A stretch of 64,000 nucleotides of DNA from Mycobacterium sp. Z3061. GTDB lineage: Bacteria; Actinomycetota; Actinomycetes; Mycobacteriales; Mycobacteriaceae. The number at the start of each line of letters is the position of its first letter. The stretch's first letter is position 1. The notes under the pieces were generated by a model, which was not told the DNA's origin, did no database searches, and saw only the letters and a program-made list of their open reading frames with translations. Shown in pieces: positions 54,512-63,878 of this stretch. The DNA lies in the NCBI RefSeq assembly GCF_031583025.1, contig NZ_CP134062.1, positions 3,596,001 through 3,660,000 on the forward strand. Direction: 5' to 3'. A program made the translations under genes and the position numbers.

Positions 54512-54931
54512 TCAGTAGGCCAGCACGTGGAAGTGACCGCGGGGGCAGTCACCTTCGATGCCGGTGTAGGGGTCGTCTTCGAAGGTCCTCCAATTCCAGT
54601 GCGCGCCACAGTAAGTCAGCGCACAATCCGGGCAGTGAAACGGCGCATAGCTGTAGCCGAGGCGATACAACGCGGACGCGTCGGCGTCGGCGATCGCGCG
54701 ACTCACCGGTTCGATCCACTCCGGCCACACGGGCACGCTGGCAGTTCCGAAGAAGGTTTGCACCGCCACGGCGGCCTGATCGGCCGGACGCTCCAGAACG
54801 TCCAGCTCGGCCAGTGCCTGCAGAGCGGGGTCGGACGTTTCGGCGACGGCGTCGGCAGGCGTCACCCACCGCACGTGACCGGCCACCTCGCCGCAGATCG
54901 CGCAGCGGAATTCAGGGGAGGCAGTAGCCAC
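54512..54931 (-). CDS. Cys-rich hypothetical protein with zinc-ribbon-like motifs
   Basis: The product has 139 residues. An N-terminal CAIC (~10-13) and a C-terminal cluster CPDCALTYCGAHW (~100-112) plus a late DCPRGH suggest one or two metal-binding knuckles around an acidic helical middle. No known domain is recognised. Its start overlaps the end of the upstream SDR gene by 20 bp, so it is translated with it. Confidence 0.65.
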   Translation of the reverse strand: MATASPEFRCAICGEVAGHVRWVTPADAVAETSDPALQALAELDVLERPADQAAVAVQTFFGTASVPVWPEWIEPVSRAIADADASALYRLGYSYAPFHCPDCALTYCGAHWNWRTFEDDPYTGIEGDCPRGHFHVLAY

Positions 54932-55679
54932 CGTCGATCACCAGGTCCGAACCGGTCATGTAGCTCGACGCTGCGCTGGCCAGGTATAGGTACAGCCCGT
55001 TGAGCTCTTCCGGGCGGCCGATGCGGCCCATCGGGATCTTCGGCTCCCACAGCCGGTGGTATTCGGCGAGTGGTTCGACGAGCTCGGTCATGATGTAGCC
55101 GGGGCTGATGCTGTTCACCCGGATGTTGTGCGGGGCGAATTCGACCGCCATCGCCTTGGTCAGGTGGATCACTGCCGCCTTGGACGTGCAGTAGTGACCC
55201 ACCTGCTGCGGGATGTTGATGATGTGGCCCGACATCGACGCGGTGGTGATGATGGACCCGCCCCGGCCCTGAGCGACCATCGCCCTGGCCGCCGCCTGCG
55301 CGGTGAGGAAGACCCCCGTCACGTTGGTGCTCTGGATTCGCTCGAACTCCTCCACCGACATGTCCAGCATCGGTGTCACCGAGACGATGCCGGCGTTGCA
55401 CACCGCGATGTCGATCCCGCCCAACTCGGCGGTCATCCGGTCGACCATGGCAGACACCTGGTCCTGGCGGGTCACGTCGCACACTATGGGTACGGCCTTG
55501 CCGCCGGTCGCCGCAATCTCCTCGGCGAGCGCACCCAGGGCATCCGAATTCCTTGCAGCAAGACCTAATTCGGCACCGGCTTCCGCGTAGGCCAGGGCCA
55601 CCTTCCTGCCGATGCCGCTGGACGCCCCGGTCACCAGGGCCTTCTTGCCGCGCAAATCGAAGAGATCCAACACGCTCAT
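54912..55679 (-). CDS. Short-chain dehydrogenase/reductase (Rv1928c-like)
   Basis: The product has 255 residues from ATG 55679, the length I recall for Rv1928c. The glycine motif is TGASSGIG (17-24), then the CNAG motif (94-97), a Ser in ITTASMSG (~148) and catalytic YCTSK (Tyr163, Lys167), and SPGYIMTELV later. It is a classical NAD(P)-dependent dehydrogenase, substrate unknown. It diverges from the SnoaL-like gene with only 18 bp between start codons, so their promoters must overlap. Confidence 0.88.
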   Translation of the reverse strand: MSVLDLFDLRGKKALVTGASSGIGRKVALAYAEAGAELGLAARNSDALGALAEEIAATGGKAVPIVCDVTRQDQVSAMVDRMTAELGGIDIAVCNAGIVSVTPMLDMSVEEFERIQSTNVTGVFLTAQAAARAMVAQGRGGSIITTASMSGHIINIPQQVGHYCTSKAAVIHLTKAMAVEFAPHNIRVNSISPGYIMTELVEPLAEYHRLWEPKIPMGRIGRPEELNGLYLYLASAASSYMTGSDLVIDGGYCLP

Positions 55680-55697
55680 GCCTCTAGTGTGTCCGGT

Positions 55698-56174
55698 ATG
55701 GGCAAGTTCGCGAAAGCAGAGATCGAAGACGCCGTCCGGCACTACACCACCGTCGTCGAGGGCTGCAGCGCCTCGGGCGACTGGCGCCCGTTCGCCGACC
55801 TGTTCACCGAGGACGTCGTCTACACCGAGCACCACTACGGTGTCTTCCACGGTCGCGAGGAGGTGCGGCAGTGGATCGTCGACGTCATGGCCCCGTTTCC
55901 GCACATGCGGTTTCCGTCGGACTGGACCGCTTACGACGAAGCCAATGACGCGGTCGTCATCATGATCAAGAACCTGCTCGACCACCCGACCGACCCGCAC
56001 GGAGAGCCGTTCTGGTTCCCCAACTGGACCCGCCTGGTGTACGCCGGCGACGGCCTGTTCTCCAGCGAGGAGGACATCTACAACCCCAACCGCGACGCAC
56101 CTCGGGTGGTCGGGGCCTGGATTCAGGCCGGCGGCAAGCTGGCCACCGACGCGATTCCCGCGCCTAAACGCTGA
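55698..56174 (+). CDS. SnoaL-like/NTF2-fold protein
   Basis: The product has 158 residues from ATG 55698; an upstream in-frame start at 55689 is possible. The cone-shaped alpha+beta fold is suggested by IEDAVRHYTTVVEGCSASGD, the LFTEDVVYTEHHYGVFHGRE segment and PFPHMRFPSDW. Asp and His at EDVVYTEHHYG are often ligands or catalytic in polyketide cyclase relatives. Substrate unknown. Its end overlaps the convergent PfpI gene by 11 bp. Confidence 0.8.
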   Translation: MGKFAKAEIEDAVRHYTTVVEGCSASGDWRPFADLFTEDVVYTEHHYGVFHGREEVRQWIVDVMAPFPHMRFPSDWTAYDEANDAVVIMIKNLLDHPTDPHGEPFWFPNWTRLVYAGDGLFSSEEDIYNPNRDAPRVVGAWIQAGGKLATDAIPAPKR

Positions 56175-56901
56175 CGGGCTGCCGCTTGCGCCGCCGGGAG
56201 CGCGCCGCCGACAGCGCCTGCTTCCACGCCAGCAGCGTGGTGGCCTTCACGTTGGCCGGTTTGAGGCTGTCCTTGGACAACAATGCGGTGGCGGCGGCTT
56301 TCGTAGTCGCCGACGCCTTCGACATGTGACCCGAGTCGAACGGCGGCTGCGGGTCATACTCGATGGCCAGCTGGATCGCCTTCGCCCGGCCTTCGCCGCC
56401 GAGCTGTGCGGCCAGCCACAGCGCGAGGTCGAGTCCGGCGGAGACGCCGGCGCTGGTGATGATGTTGTCCTCGTGCACGATCCGCTGATCACCGACCGGA
56501 GTGACGCCGAACGCCTTGAGCGCCGGAAGGGCGATCCAGTGCGAGGTGGCGCGCTTGTCCCGCAGCAGGCCGGCGGCCGCCAGTATGACCGACCCGGAGC
56601 ACACGGAGGCGGTCCACTGGGCCGTTCCGTGGGCCTGCCGGAGCCAGTCGAGCAATGTCTCGTCGCGCGCATGCACCGGAGTCGCAGGCCCGCCCGGCAC
56701 GAGAATCACATCGGGAGAAGGGGTTTCGGCGAACGAGTGGGTCGCGCCCAGGACGAGCACGCCGGAATCGGCGGTGACCGGCCCGACCTCATGCCAGACG
56801 AACCGCACATCGGCGTCGGGCAGCTGACGCAACACCTCGTAGGGGCCGATCATGTCCAACGCGGTGAAACCTGGGTAGGCCACGAAGGCGATCTGGGGCA
56901 T
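56164..56901 (-). CDS. DJ-1/PfpI-family protein (isonitrile hydratase-like)
   Basis: The product has 245 residues. The N-terminus IAFVAYPGFTALDMIGPYEVL and the nucleophile elbow ASVCSGSVILAAAGLL (Cys101) are those of the DJ-1/PfpI branch that includes isonitrile hydratase. A conserved acidic partner is in LDMIGPYE (Glu22). The C-terminal ~50 residues are a basic helical extension. In the hydratase an isonitrile is converted to an N-formamide; the activity here is not proven. It lies 14 bp after the GlxA-like gene, an arrangement matching Rv1930c-Rv1931c. Confidence 0.82.
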   Translation of the reverse strand: MPQIAFVAYPGFTALDMIGPYEVLRQLPDADVRFVWHEVGPVTADSGVLVLGATHSFAETPSPDVILVPGGPATPVHARDETLLDWLRQAHGTAQWTASVCSGSVILAAAGLLRDKRATSHWIALPALKAFGVTPVGDQRIVHEDNIITSAGVSAGLDLALWLAAQLGGEGRAKAIQLAIEYDPQPPFDSGHMSKASATTKAAATALLSKDSLKPANVKATTLLAWKQALSAARSRRRKRQPVSV

Positions 56902-56915
56902 GGTGGTTTTCCTTT

Positions 56916-57866
56916 CTAAGCGAATGCTTTTCGGTACTGGTCAGGTGGAATGCCCACGCGGCGAATGAAGTTGCGCCGCATGGTTTCCGCGGTACCGAAG
57001 CCGCACCGCGAGGCGATGGCCACGACGGTGTCGTCGGTTTCCTCCAGCTGGCGGCGGGCCGCTTCGGTGCGCACGCGCTCGACGTATTGCCCGGGCGCCT
57101 CACCGACCTCTTCGGTGAAGATCCGGGTGAAATGGCGCGGGCTCATGGCCGCCCGCCGGGCCAGTTCGTCGATGCTGTGCACGCCGCCCGGTTCGGCTTC
57201 GATGGCTTCCTGCACGTCGCGGATCGACGGGCGTTTCGCGCGCGGCATCCACACCGGGGCCGCGAACTGGGTCTGCCCGCCGGGGCGGCGCAGATAGAGC
57301 ACCAGCCACCGGGCGACAGTCTGGGCGACCTCGGTGCCGTGGTCGTCCTCGACGAGTGACAGCGCGAGGTCGATACCGGAGGCGACGCCGGCGGCCGTCC
57401 AGATCCGCTCGGAGCTGCGGATGAAAATGGGATCCGGATCGACTTCGACGCTCGGGAACTCCGCGGCCAGCTGCTCGGCGAAGGCCCAATGCGTGGTGGC
57501 GCGATGTCCGTCGAGCAACCCCGCTTCAGCAGCTAGAAACGCACCCGTGCAAACGGTGACGACGCGTCGGGCCCCGCGGGCGACCACTCTGATCCACTCC
57601 AGCAGTTCGGCATCGGCCCGCGCTGCTTCGACACCGAAGCCGCCGGGGAGCACCACGGTGTCCACCTCGTCGCGCGGGTCGGGCAGCGGTACGGCGCCAA
57701 GAGCCAGGCCCCCCGCGGTGGCGATCGGTTGTCCGCCGTTGGCGGCCACGATCACCTCGTATCCTCCCTCGGTGAGCAACGATGCACCGGTGAAGACTTC
57801 GTAGGGCCCTACCAGGTCGAGCGCCTGGACACCGGGGAAGCCGGCGATCACGACTGTGCGAGCCAT
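56916..57866 (-). CDS. GlxA-family AraC-type transcriptional regulator (Rv1931c-like)
   Basis: The product has 316 residues from ATG 57866; ATG 57884 adds six residues. The N-terminal DJ-1/PfpI-like domain (GFPGVQALDLVGPYEVF; TVCTGAFLAAEAGLL with Cys106) acts as a sensor. The C-terminal AraC domain has two HTHs (SIDELARRAAMSPRHFTRIF and VVAIASRCGFGTAETMRRNF) over the last ~100 residues. It likely controls the PfpI gene just downstream in the same operon. M. tuberculosis Rv1931c is the positional counterpart and has been tied to persistence. Confidence 0.88.
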   Translation of the reverse strand: MARTVVIAGFPGVQALDLVGPYEVFTGASLLTEGGYEVIVAANGGQPIATAGGLALGAVPLPDPRDEVDTVVLPGGFGVEAARADAELLEWIRVVARGARRVVTVCTGAFLAAEAGLLDGHRATTHWAFAEQLAAEFPSVEVDPDPIFIRSSERIWTAAGVASGIDLALSLVEDDHGTEVAQTVARWLVLYLRRPGGQTQFAAPVWMPRAKRPSIRDVQEAIEAEPGGVHSIDELARRAAMSPRHFTRIFTEEVGEAPGQYVERVRTEAARRQLEETDDTVVAIASRCGFGTAETMRRNFIRRVGIPPDQYRKAFA

Positions 57867-57976
57867 GAACACAGTGTTGGCCACATCGCATCGTGTCGTC
57901 TAGGCCATGCACCCCACGAATCAGGACATCGGACCTGGGCGCAAGTCGTTGCGAGGGCTTTTGGCAGACTGTGCCT

Positions 57977-58471
57977 ATGGCACAGATAACCTTGCGCGGA
58001 AATGCGATCAACACCGTCGGCGAGCTTCCCGCCGTCGGATCTCCGGCCCCCGCCTTCAGCATGACCGGCGGCGATCTGAGCCCCTTCAGCAGCGATCAGT
58101 TCGACGGAAAGCCGGTGCTGCTGAACATCTTCCCGTCCATCGACACCCCGGTGTGCGCGGCCAGCGTGCGGACCTTCAACGAACGCGTGGCGGACAGCGG
58201 CGCGTCGGTGGTGTGCGTGTCCAACGACCTGCCGTTCGCGCAGAAGCGGTTCTGCGGTGCCGAAGGCATTGAGAACGTCAGTGTGGCGTCGGCGTTCCGG
58301 GACAGCTTCGGCAAGGACTACGGCGTCACGATCGTCGACGGTCCGATGGCCGGCCTGCTGGCCCGGGCAGTCGTCGTGATCGGAGCCGACGGCAAGGTTG
58401 CCCACACCGAGTTGGTGCCCGAGATCGCGCAGGAGCCCGACTACGACGCCGCGCTCGCCGCGCTGGGGTAG
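57977..58471 (+). CDS. tpx: Thiol peroxidase
   Basis: The product has 164 residues. Peroxidatic Cys60 is in PSIDTPVCAAS, and the resolving Cys93 is in QKRFCGAEG, the atypical 2-Cys Tpx arrangement; Cys80 is also conserved in mycobacterial Tpx. It reduces peroxides with thioredoxin in the cytosol. ATG 57977 is preferred over upstream frames because it gives the standard MAQITLRGN N-terminus. It diverges from the GlxA regulator gene. The position matches M. tuberculosis Rv1932. Confidence 0.95.
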   Translation: MAQITLRGNAINTVGELPAVGSPAPAFSMTGGDLSPFSSDQFDGKPVLLNIFPSIDTPVCAASVRTFNERVADSGASVVCVSNDLPFAQKRFCGAEGIENVSVASAFRDSFGKDYGVTIVDGPMAGLLARAVVVIGADGKVAHTELVPEIAQEPDYDAALAALG

Positions 58472-58636
58472 CTAGCTGCCGGGGACGCCGCCGGGCACCA
58501 TCACGGTGTCCGCCGCGCGCGGCGCAAGGGGAGGGTGAGCGCTGACCGGGCACCCGGCCAGCATCATCCCGCCCATCACGGTCATCAAAAGGGCCAGCAC
58601 CGCGCGGACCGTGCGCACTCTGTTCCTGTCACTCAT
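58472..58636 (-). CDS. Small putative lipoprotein (54 residues)
   Basis: From ATG 58636 the n-region has several Arg (RNRVRTVR), followed by a hydrophobic core and a lipobox MLAGC (Cys~29). A short Pro-rich mature tail of about 25 residues ends at the stop that abuts the tpx stop. The signal peptide is convincing. The gene is too short for domain assignment. Function unknown; convergent with tpx. Confidence 0.6.
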   Translation of the reverse strand: MSDRNRVRTVRAVLALLMTVMGGMMLAGCPVSAHPPLAPRAADTVMVPGGVPGS

Positions 58637-58752
58637 GGCTTGCTCCAAGGCCGGCGAATATCGCAATGGCGACGAGATTAGCGCCGAAATGCGGCGACGG
58701 GAAGTCTTTCATAGCGAAAACTATTGTTGTACAGACATTTTCGCGACGTTGT

Positions 58753-60387
58753 CTAACAGTTGGACACTGCCTTTTCCAGGCCCAGTAGCCGGGCCGCGTG
58801 TACACGCAAGTCGACTTTGCGTACTTTTCCGGTCGCCGTCATCGGGTATTCGTCAACGATCTGGACATAGCGCGGAATCTTGTAGTGTGCGATCCGCCCC
58901 GCACAGAACCGTCGCACCGCGTCGGCGTCCAGCGCGGTCCGCCCGGGACGCATCAGGATGCACGCGCAGACCTCCTCGCCGTACTTGTCGTCGGGCACGC
59001 CGATCACCTGCACGTCCTGGATGTCGGGGTGGGTGTGCAGGAAGTCCTCGATCTCCTTCGGCGACAAATTCTCGCCACCGCGAATGATCATGTCCTTGAG
59101 GCGGCCGGTCACCACGCAGTAGCCGTCGTCACGCATCACCGCCAGATCGCCGGTGTGCATCCAGCCGTCGTCGTCGAGCACCTCGCGGGTCCGCTCATGG
59201 TCGCGCCAGTAACCCAGCATCACCGAGTAGGCGCGCGTGCACAGTTCGCCGGGCTCTCCCCGCGGCACGACGCGGCCGGTCGCCGGGTCGATGACCTTGA
59301 CCTCGACGTGTGGATGCACCCGGCCCACCGTCTCGGTGCGGCGCTCCAGGTCATCGTCGACCGTGGTCTGGCAGGACACCGGCGACGTTTCGGTCATGCC
59401 GTAGGCGATCGACACCTCAGCCATGTGGAGTTCGTCGATGCAGCGCTTCATCAGCTGCACCGGGCAGGACGCACCGGCCATGATTCCCGTGCGCAGTGAC
59501 GACACGTCCCGATCGGCACGGTCGGGGTGCCCCAGGAGGGCGATGAACATGGTCGGTACGCCGTACACGGCGGTGCAGCGTTCCTGCTCGATCGCCCGCA
59601 AAGTCGCCGCGGGGTCGAAACCTGGCGCCGGGATCACCACGGTGGCACCGTGGCTGGTGCAGCCGAGGTTGCCCATCACCATGCCGAAGCAGTGGTAGAA
59701 GGGCACCGGGATACACAACCGGTCACCGGGACCGAGGCCGATCTGCTCGGTGACGAAGAACCCGTTGTTCAGGATGTTGCGGTGCGACAGCGTCACGCCT
59801 TTGGGTGAACCCGTTGTGCCCGAGGTGTATTGGATGTTGATCGGGTCCGACGGACGCAGGGTCGCCATCCGGTCCCGCAAAACCGTGCGCCGCACGCCGG
59901 CCGCCCGCCGGCGCAGTCGATCCCAGTCGCCGCCGCCCAGGAACACAACGTCATCCAGATCCGTTGCTTCAGAACGAACTTCGTCAACGATCCGCCGATA
60001 ATCCGACGTCTTGAACGCGGCCGCCGAGACCAACAGCCGCGTACCCGAGTGCCGCAACACATGAGACAACTCATGGCTGCGGTATGCCGGATTGATGGTT
60101 ACCAGGATGGCGCCGACCTTGGCGGTTGCGTACTGCAGGATCTTCCATTCCGGACAGTTGGGTGACCAGATGCCGACCCGGTCACCACGCTCGATTCCGC
60201 TGGCCAGCAGGGCCATTGCCAGTCGATCGACCTCGGCGTTGAATTCGGCATAGGTCCACCGCCGGCCACTCGGGACGTCAACCAGCGCCTCGGTGCCGGC
60301 GTGGACGTGTGCGGTGCACTCCAAATTGGCGCCGATGGTCTGCTCGAGCAGTGGCGCATCGACCGGGCCGGCAGCGTAGGAACCCAC
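58753..60387 (-). CDS. Acyl-CoA synthetase, FadD35-like
   Basis: The product has 544 residues. Motifs are [20 protein letters not shown] (A3, ~189), [10 protein letters not shown] (A4), [11 protein letters not shown] (A5), [10 protein letters not shown] (A7, ~416), [20 protein letters not shown] (A8) and [12 protein letters not shown] (A10 Lys). It makes an acyl-adenylate, then acyl-CoA. Relatives include medium-chain and FadD35-type ligases. It starts 2 bp after the fadE18 stop, so it is the last gene of the echA13-fadE17-fadE18 operon, and is not in the remembered M. tuberculosis order there. Confidence 0.88.
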   Translation of the reverse strand: MGSYAAGPVDAPLLEQTIGANLECTAHVHAGTEALVDVPSGRRWTYAEFNAEVDRLAMALLASGIERGDRVGIWSPNCPEWKILQYATAKVGAILVTINPAYRSHELSHVLRHSGTRLLVSAAAFKTSDYRRIVDEVRSEATDLDDVVFLGGGDWDRLRRRAAGVRRTVLRDRMATLRPSDPINIQYTSGTTGSPKGVTLSHRNILNNGFFVTEQIGLGPGDRLCIPVPFYHCFGMVMGNLGCTSHGATVVIPAPGFDPAATLRAIEQERCTAVYGVPTMFIALLGHPDRADRDVSSLRTGIMAGASCPVQLMKRCIDELHMAEVSIAYGMTETSPVSCQTTVDDDLERRTETVGRVHPHVEVKVIDPATGRVVPRGEPGELCTRAYSVMLGYWRDHERTREVLDDDGWMHTGDLAVMRDDGYCVVTGRLKDMIIRGGENLSPKEIEDFLHTHPDIQDVQVIGVPDDKYGEEVCACILMRPGRTALDADAVRRFCAGRIAHYKIPRYVQIVDEYPMTATGKVRKVDLRVHAARLLGLEKAVSNC

Positions 60388-60389
60388 GC

Positions 60390-61442
60390 CTAGATACCCG
60401 CACGGTCGGCGAGCAGGGCGCGGTGGTGCGCGCTACTGCCGAACAGTGCCGCACCGGTGGTGGCCCGCCGGAAATAGAGGTGCAGGTCGTGCTCCCAGGT
60501 GAACGCAATACCGCCGTGGACCTGGATGGCGGTGCCGGCGCACTGCACGAACGTGTCGGCGGCCTGTGCCTTCACCAGTGGCGCAGCGAGATGCAAATCT
60601 TCCCCGGTGGTTGCGCTCATCGCGGCATACATCACCGCCGCGCGGGTCGCGTCGATTTCGATCATCATCTCGGCGCAGGCGTGTTTGACGGCCTGGAAAG
60701 AACCGATCGGCCGATCGAATTGCGTTCGGCGACAGGCATAGTCGACCGCCATGTCGAGGCAGGCCTCGGCCCCGCCCAACATCTCCGCCGCCAGCAACAC
60801 CCGCGCGACGTCGGTGACCCGGTCGAAGGCACCGGGAGCACCCGCGGCCAGCGCTTCGGCGGGGGCGTCGGAAAGCTGTAACGCGGCGACGGGTCGCGTG
60901 ATATCGAACGAGGGCAAGCGCTCGACGCGGACTCCCGGCGCGTCGGCTCGCACGACGTGCGGCGTGACGCAGCCGTTGCGACCGGCCGGCACGACGAACA
61001 GGTCGGCGACATGACCATGCAGAACCGGGCTGCATTCGCCGGTCAGTTTGCCGTTGCCGGCGGCGTCGGCCACTGACGGGCCGAAAGCAGCGAATGCCGC
61101 CACCTGCTCACCCGACAGCAGCCCGGGCAACAGCGATTTACGTTGTTCCTCGTCGCCCATTCGCAGTATCGCTTCCATGGCGAATGCGTTGGCCACGAAG
61201 GGGACCGGCGCCAGGCTGCGGCCCAGTTCGGTGCAGGCGATGGCGGTCTCCACCAGAGTGGCGCCCGCGCCGCCGTACTCCGCGGGGATGTGCAGGCCCG
61301 GCAATTCCAGTTCTGCGCACAGGCGCCGCCACAGCCTGCTGGCGTGACCGTCGGCCGCGCGCAGGTCCAGCACGTGGTCCCGCAGGAAGCCACGCAGCGC
61401 CGCGCGGAAGTCGTCGTGTTCGGTGCTGTATTGAAAATCCAT
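60390..61442 (-). CDS. fadE18: Acyl-CoA dehydrogenase subunit (FadE18-like)
   Basis: The product has 350 residues. It has the N-terminal helical domain ([20 protein letters not shown]), [26 protein letters not shown] (~57-82), a short beta domain, and a C-terminal helical domain ([20 protein letters not shown]). The catalytic Glu of classical acyl-CoA dehydrogenases is not evident in the C-terminal helix. Paired FadE subunits in mycobacteria form alpha2-beta2 enzymes in which only one partner carries full catalytic residues. One base separates it from fadE17. Confidence 0.9.
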   Translation of the reverse strand: MDFQYSTEHDDFRAALRGFLRDHVLDLRAADGHASRLWRRLCAELELPGLHIPAEYGGAGATLVETAIACTELGRSLAPVPFVANAFAMEAILRMGDEEQRKSLLPGLLSGEQVAAFAAFGPSVADAAGNGKLTGECSPVLHGHVADLFVVPAGRNGCVTPHVVRADAPGVRVERLPSFDITRPVAALQLSDAPAEALAAGAPGAFDRVTDVARVLLAAEMLGGAEACLDMAVDYACRRTQFDRPIGSFQAVKHACAEMMIEIDATRAAVMYAAMSATTGEDLHLAAPLVKAQAADTFVQCAGTAIQVHGGIAFTWEHDLHLYFRRATTGAALFGSSAHHRALLADRAGI

Positions 61443-61443
61443 C

Positions 61444-62673
61444 TCAGCGCACCGCCTCCCGGCGTGGCTCCCGCGGCAGCCCCAGCAGGCGCTCGCCGAT
61501 CACCGTGCGCTGAATCTGGGAGCTGCCGGCGTAAATCGTTGCGGCGCGGGAGTAGAGCAGCTCGTCCATCCAGCACGAGGGGGAGTTGGGCGTGCCCGCC
61601 TCCGGCACGACGCGCGCGCCGCCGTTGCCGGGTCCCGACGGGCTGAGCGCGTCGAGTCCCAGGATCTCGACGGCCAGATCGGTGTAGCGGCGGAAGTATT
61701 CACTCCAGATGACTTTGCTGATCGCGGCGTCGGCGCCGGGCAGCTGCCCACCGAGCGTCATGGTGAGGCCCCGATACCCGCGATAGCGCATGATCTGGAC
61801 ACGGGAATAGCACCACGCCAGTGCATCTCGGATGCGCGGCTCGGTATTCACACCGCGTTGTCGGGCCAGCGCACACAGTCGGTCCAGGTCGCGGCCGAAC
61901 TCGATCGCCACGGTGGTGACCGCCGATCCGCGCTCGAAACCGAGCAGGGTCATGGCGGTCGGCCACCCGTGACCGACGCCGCCCAGCACATTGCCACACG
62001 CCGTGCGGGCGTCGGTGAGGAAAACCTCGCTGAAGGACGAGTCACCGGCGGCGTTGAGGATCGGCCGGACCGTGACACCGGGCTGATCCATCGGCACCAG
62101 CAGCAGCGACAGGCCTTGATGTTTGGGCGCGCGGGGGTCCGTGCGCGCCAACAGGAATATCCAGTTCGCCGTGGTGCCGGCAGAAGTCCAGATCTTCTGG
62201 CCGTTGATCACCCACCCGTCTTCATCGAGCACGGCGCGGGTCCGTACCGCCGCCAGGTCTGAGCCGGCCTCCGGCTCCGAAAAGCCCTGACACCAACGGT
62301 CTTCACCCGAGAGGATGCGCGGCAGGAAGCGAGCCTTCTGCTCGTCGGTACCGACCGCGATCAGCGTGTTGCCCAGCAGATCGATGCCCAGCAGATCGTT
62401 CTCCGCGCGCTCGGGGGCGCCGGCGCGGGCGAACTCCTCGGCCAGCACCACCTGTTCGAGTGGGGACAGGCCACCTCCGCCGTACGCGCGGGGCCAGGAC
62501 ACCGCGACCAGGCCGGCCGCGGCCAGGGCCCGCCGCCAGTCGGCCGCGAACTCTTCCCGTTCCCGCGGGGGGAGAGCGCCGGGCCCGCGCCAGTCCGGAG
62601 GCAGCCGTTCGGCCAGGAAGGCAAGGATTCGGCTGCGAAACGATTCCGCCTCGGGCGGGTAGGTGACATCCAC
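61444..62673 (-). CDS. fadE17: Acyl-CoA dehydrogenase subunit (FadE17-like)
   Basis: The product has 409 residues from GTG 62673, the length I recall for M. tuberculosis FadE17; the frame upstream to 62802 lies inside echA13. Motifs are [22 protein letters not shown] (~57-78), the FAD/substrate loop [20 protein letters not shown] (~135-154), [20 protein letters not shown], and the C-terminal [19 protein letters not shown]. With FadE18 it should form a heterotetramer oxidising an acyl-CoA to the enoyl-CoA; several such pairs act on cholesterol side chains. It lies 13 bp after echA13. Confidence 0.92.
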   Translation of the reverse strand: MDVTYPPEAESFRSRILAFLAERLPPDWRGPGALPPREREEFAADWRRALAAAGLVAVSWPRAYGGGGLSPLEQVVLAEEFARAGAPERAENDLLGIDLLGNTLIAVGTDEQKARFLPRILSGEDRWCQGFSEPEAGSDLAAVRTRAVLDEDGWVINGQKIWTSAGTTANWIFLLARTDPRAPKHQGLSLLLVPMDQPGVTVRPILNAAGDSSFSEVFLTDARTACGNVLGGVGHGWPTAMTLLGFERGSAVTTVAIEFGRDLDRLCALARQRGVNTEPRIRDALAWCYSRVQIMRYRGYRGLTMTLGGQLPGADAAISKVIWSEYFRRYTDLAVEILGLDALSPSGPGNGGARVVPEAGTPNSPSCWMDELLYSRAATIYAGSSQIQRTVIGERLLGLPREPRREAVR

Positions 62674-62686
62674 GCCGAACCTCGCG

Positions 62687-63637
62687 TCAGGGTCGCCGCT
62701 TGTCGGCGGGTCGGATCTCCGGGGCGCCGCGCCAGTCTTCGAGTCCATACTCGACGGTTCCGTAGGAGAGCTTTCCGCCGGTGACCTCACCCCAGTGCGC
62801 ATGGTTGAGTTGGTGGATCTTGAAGCATCCGTCCAGCGCGGTGGTGAATCCCATGGCGTCGACGGTTTGGTTCACCGACTCCTTGATCAGTAGCGCGGCC
62901 ATGGTCGGCACCTTCGCGATCCGCCGCGCGAATGCGATGGTGCTGTCGGCCAGTTCGTCGGCCGGGAACACCTTGCTGACCATGCCGAGCACGTGTGCCT
63001 CGTCGGCTCCGATCGAGTCCCCGGTGAGCAGCAGCTCCTTGGCCCGGCGCGGCCCGAACTCCCACGGATGGCCGAAGTATTCGACACCGCACATGCCCAG
63101 CCGCGTGCCCACCACGTCGGCGAACACGGTGTCCTGCGCGGCGACGATGAGATCGCAGCACCATGCCAGCATCAGGCCCGCCGACAAGACGGTGCCGTGT
63201 ACCTGGGCGACCGTGATTTTGCGGAGGTTTCGCCACCTCTTGGTGTTCTCGAAGTAGTAGTGCCATTCCTGGCGGTTGCGCGACTCGACCCCGCCGAAGG
63301 TCCCGCCGTTGCATTGATAGGTGGGGTGCTGCCCGGGACCCGGCGTGCGCTCGCGTACGTCGTCGGACGAGCCGAGGTCGTGACCGGCCGAGAAAGCCGG
63401 CCCGGCCCCGCGCAGGATGACCACTCGAACCCTGTCGTCGGTTTCCGCGAGTTCGAAGGCGCTGCCCAGTTCCACCAGCAGTCCGCGGGTCTGCGCGTTG
63501 CGCTGCTTCGGGCGGTCGAGGGTGATGATCGCGATTAGCCCGTCATCGAGCGTCTCGTAGCGGATGAACTGGAAGTCTCCCGCGGGACGCTCCCCATTGG
63601 ACCGGTGATCGACCGGACCGACCCCGGTGACACTCAT
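62687..63637 (-). CDS. echA13: Enoyl-CoA hydratase/isomerase family protein (EchA13-like)
   Basis: The product has 316 residues from ATG 63637. The crotonase fold shows [20 protein letters not shown] (~35-54), the oxyanion segment [17 protein letters not shown], and [19 protein letters not shown] (~146-164). The Glu residues of classical hydratases at the second position are not obvious, as in many mycobacterial EchA proteins, so a different crotonase reaction is possible. It is the first gene of the operon with fadE17, fadE18 and the FadD35-like ligase, and diverges from the LLM monooxygenase. Confidence 0.9.
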   Translation of the reverse strand: MSVTGVGPVDHRSNGERPAGDFQFIRYETLDDGLIAIITLDRPKQRNAQTRGLLVELGSAFELAETDDRVRVVILRGAGPAFSAGHDLGSSDDVRERTPGPGQHPTYQCNGGTFGGVESRNRQEWHYYFENTKRWRNLRKITVAQVHGTVLSAGLMLAWCCDLIVAAQDTVFADVVGTRLGMCGVEYFGHPWEFGPRRAKELLLTGDSIGADEAHVLGMVSKVFPADELADSTIAFARRIAKVPTMAALLIKESVNQTVDAMGFTTALDGCFKIHQLNHAHWGEVTGGKLSYGTVEYGLEDWRGAPEIRPADKRRP

Positions 63638-63764
63638 GGCTACTCCTTGCTGCCGACTGCCGCGCAGAACGGGTGACGTGTGCGAGGTTACGCGGAAGTT
63701 CGTCATTATGTCCATAGCCGATACGCCATATTGGCCAGACCTACCCGGCGAATCACCAAGAAAT

Positions 63765-63793
63765 AAGCATCTTGTGTACAACGAAGTATCTTG
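63765..63793. promoter_or_regulatory. 10-bp direct repeat in the echA13/LLM monooxygenase divergent promoter
   Basis: AAGCATCTTG (63765-63774) and AAGTATCTTG (63784-63793) are spaced 19 bp start to start, with GTGTACAAC between them and TGTGTATACC just after. The region is AT-rich for this genome. It could be an operator controlling both directions. Confidence 0.35.
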
Positions 63794-63878
63794 CTAGTAC
63801 TGTGTATACCTAGGGACGAGCCAACCGCAGCGCGCCGGAATCCCGGCCCGGGGCACCTACGACGAAGAAGGGTTAACG

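Noticed and set aside
57868..57878. AACACAGTGTT palindrome before the GlxA-like gene
   Set aside because: Eleven bases only, and it may be coding if the upstream ATG 57884 is used; too weak to call.
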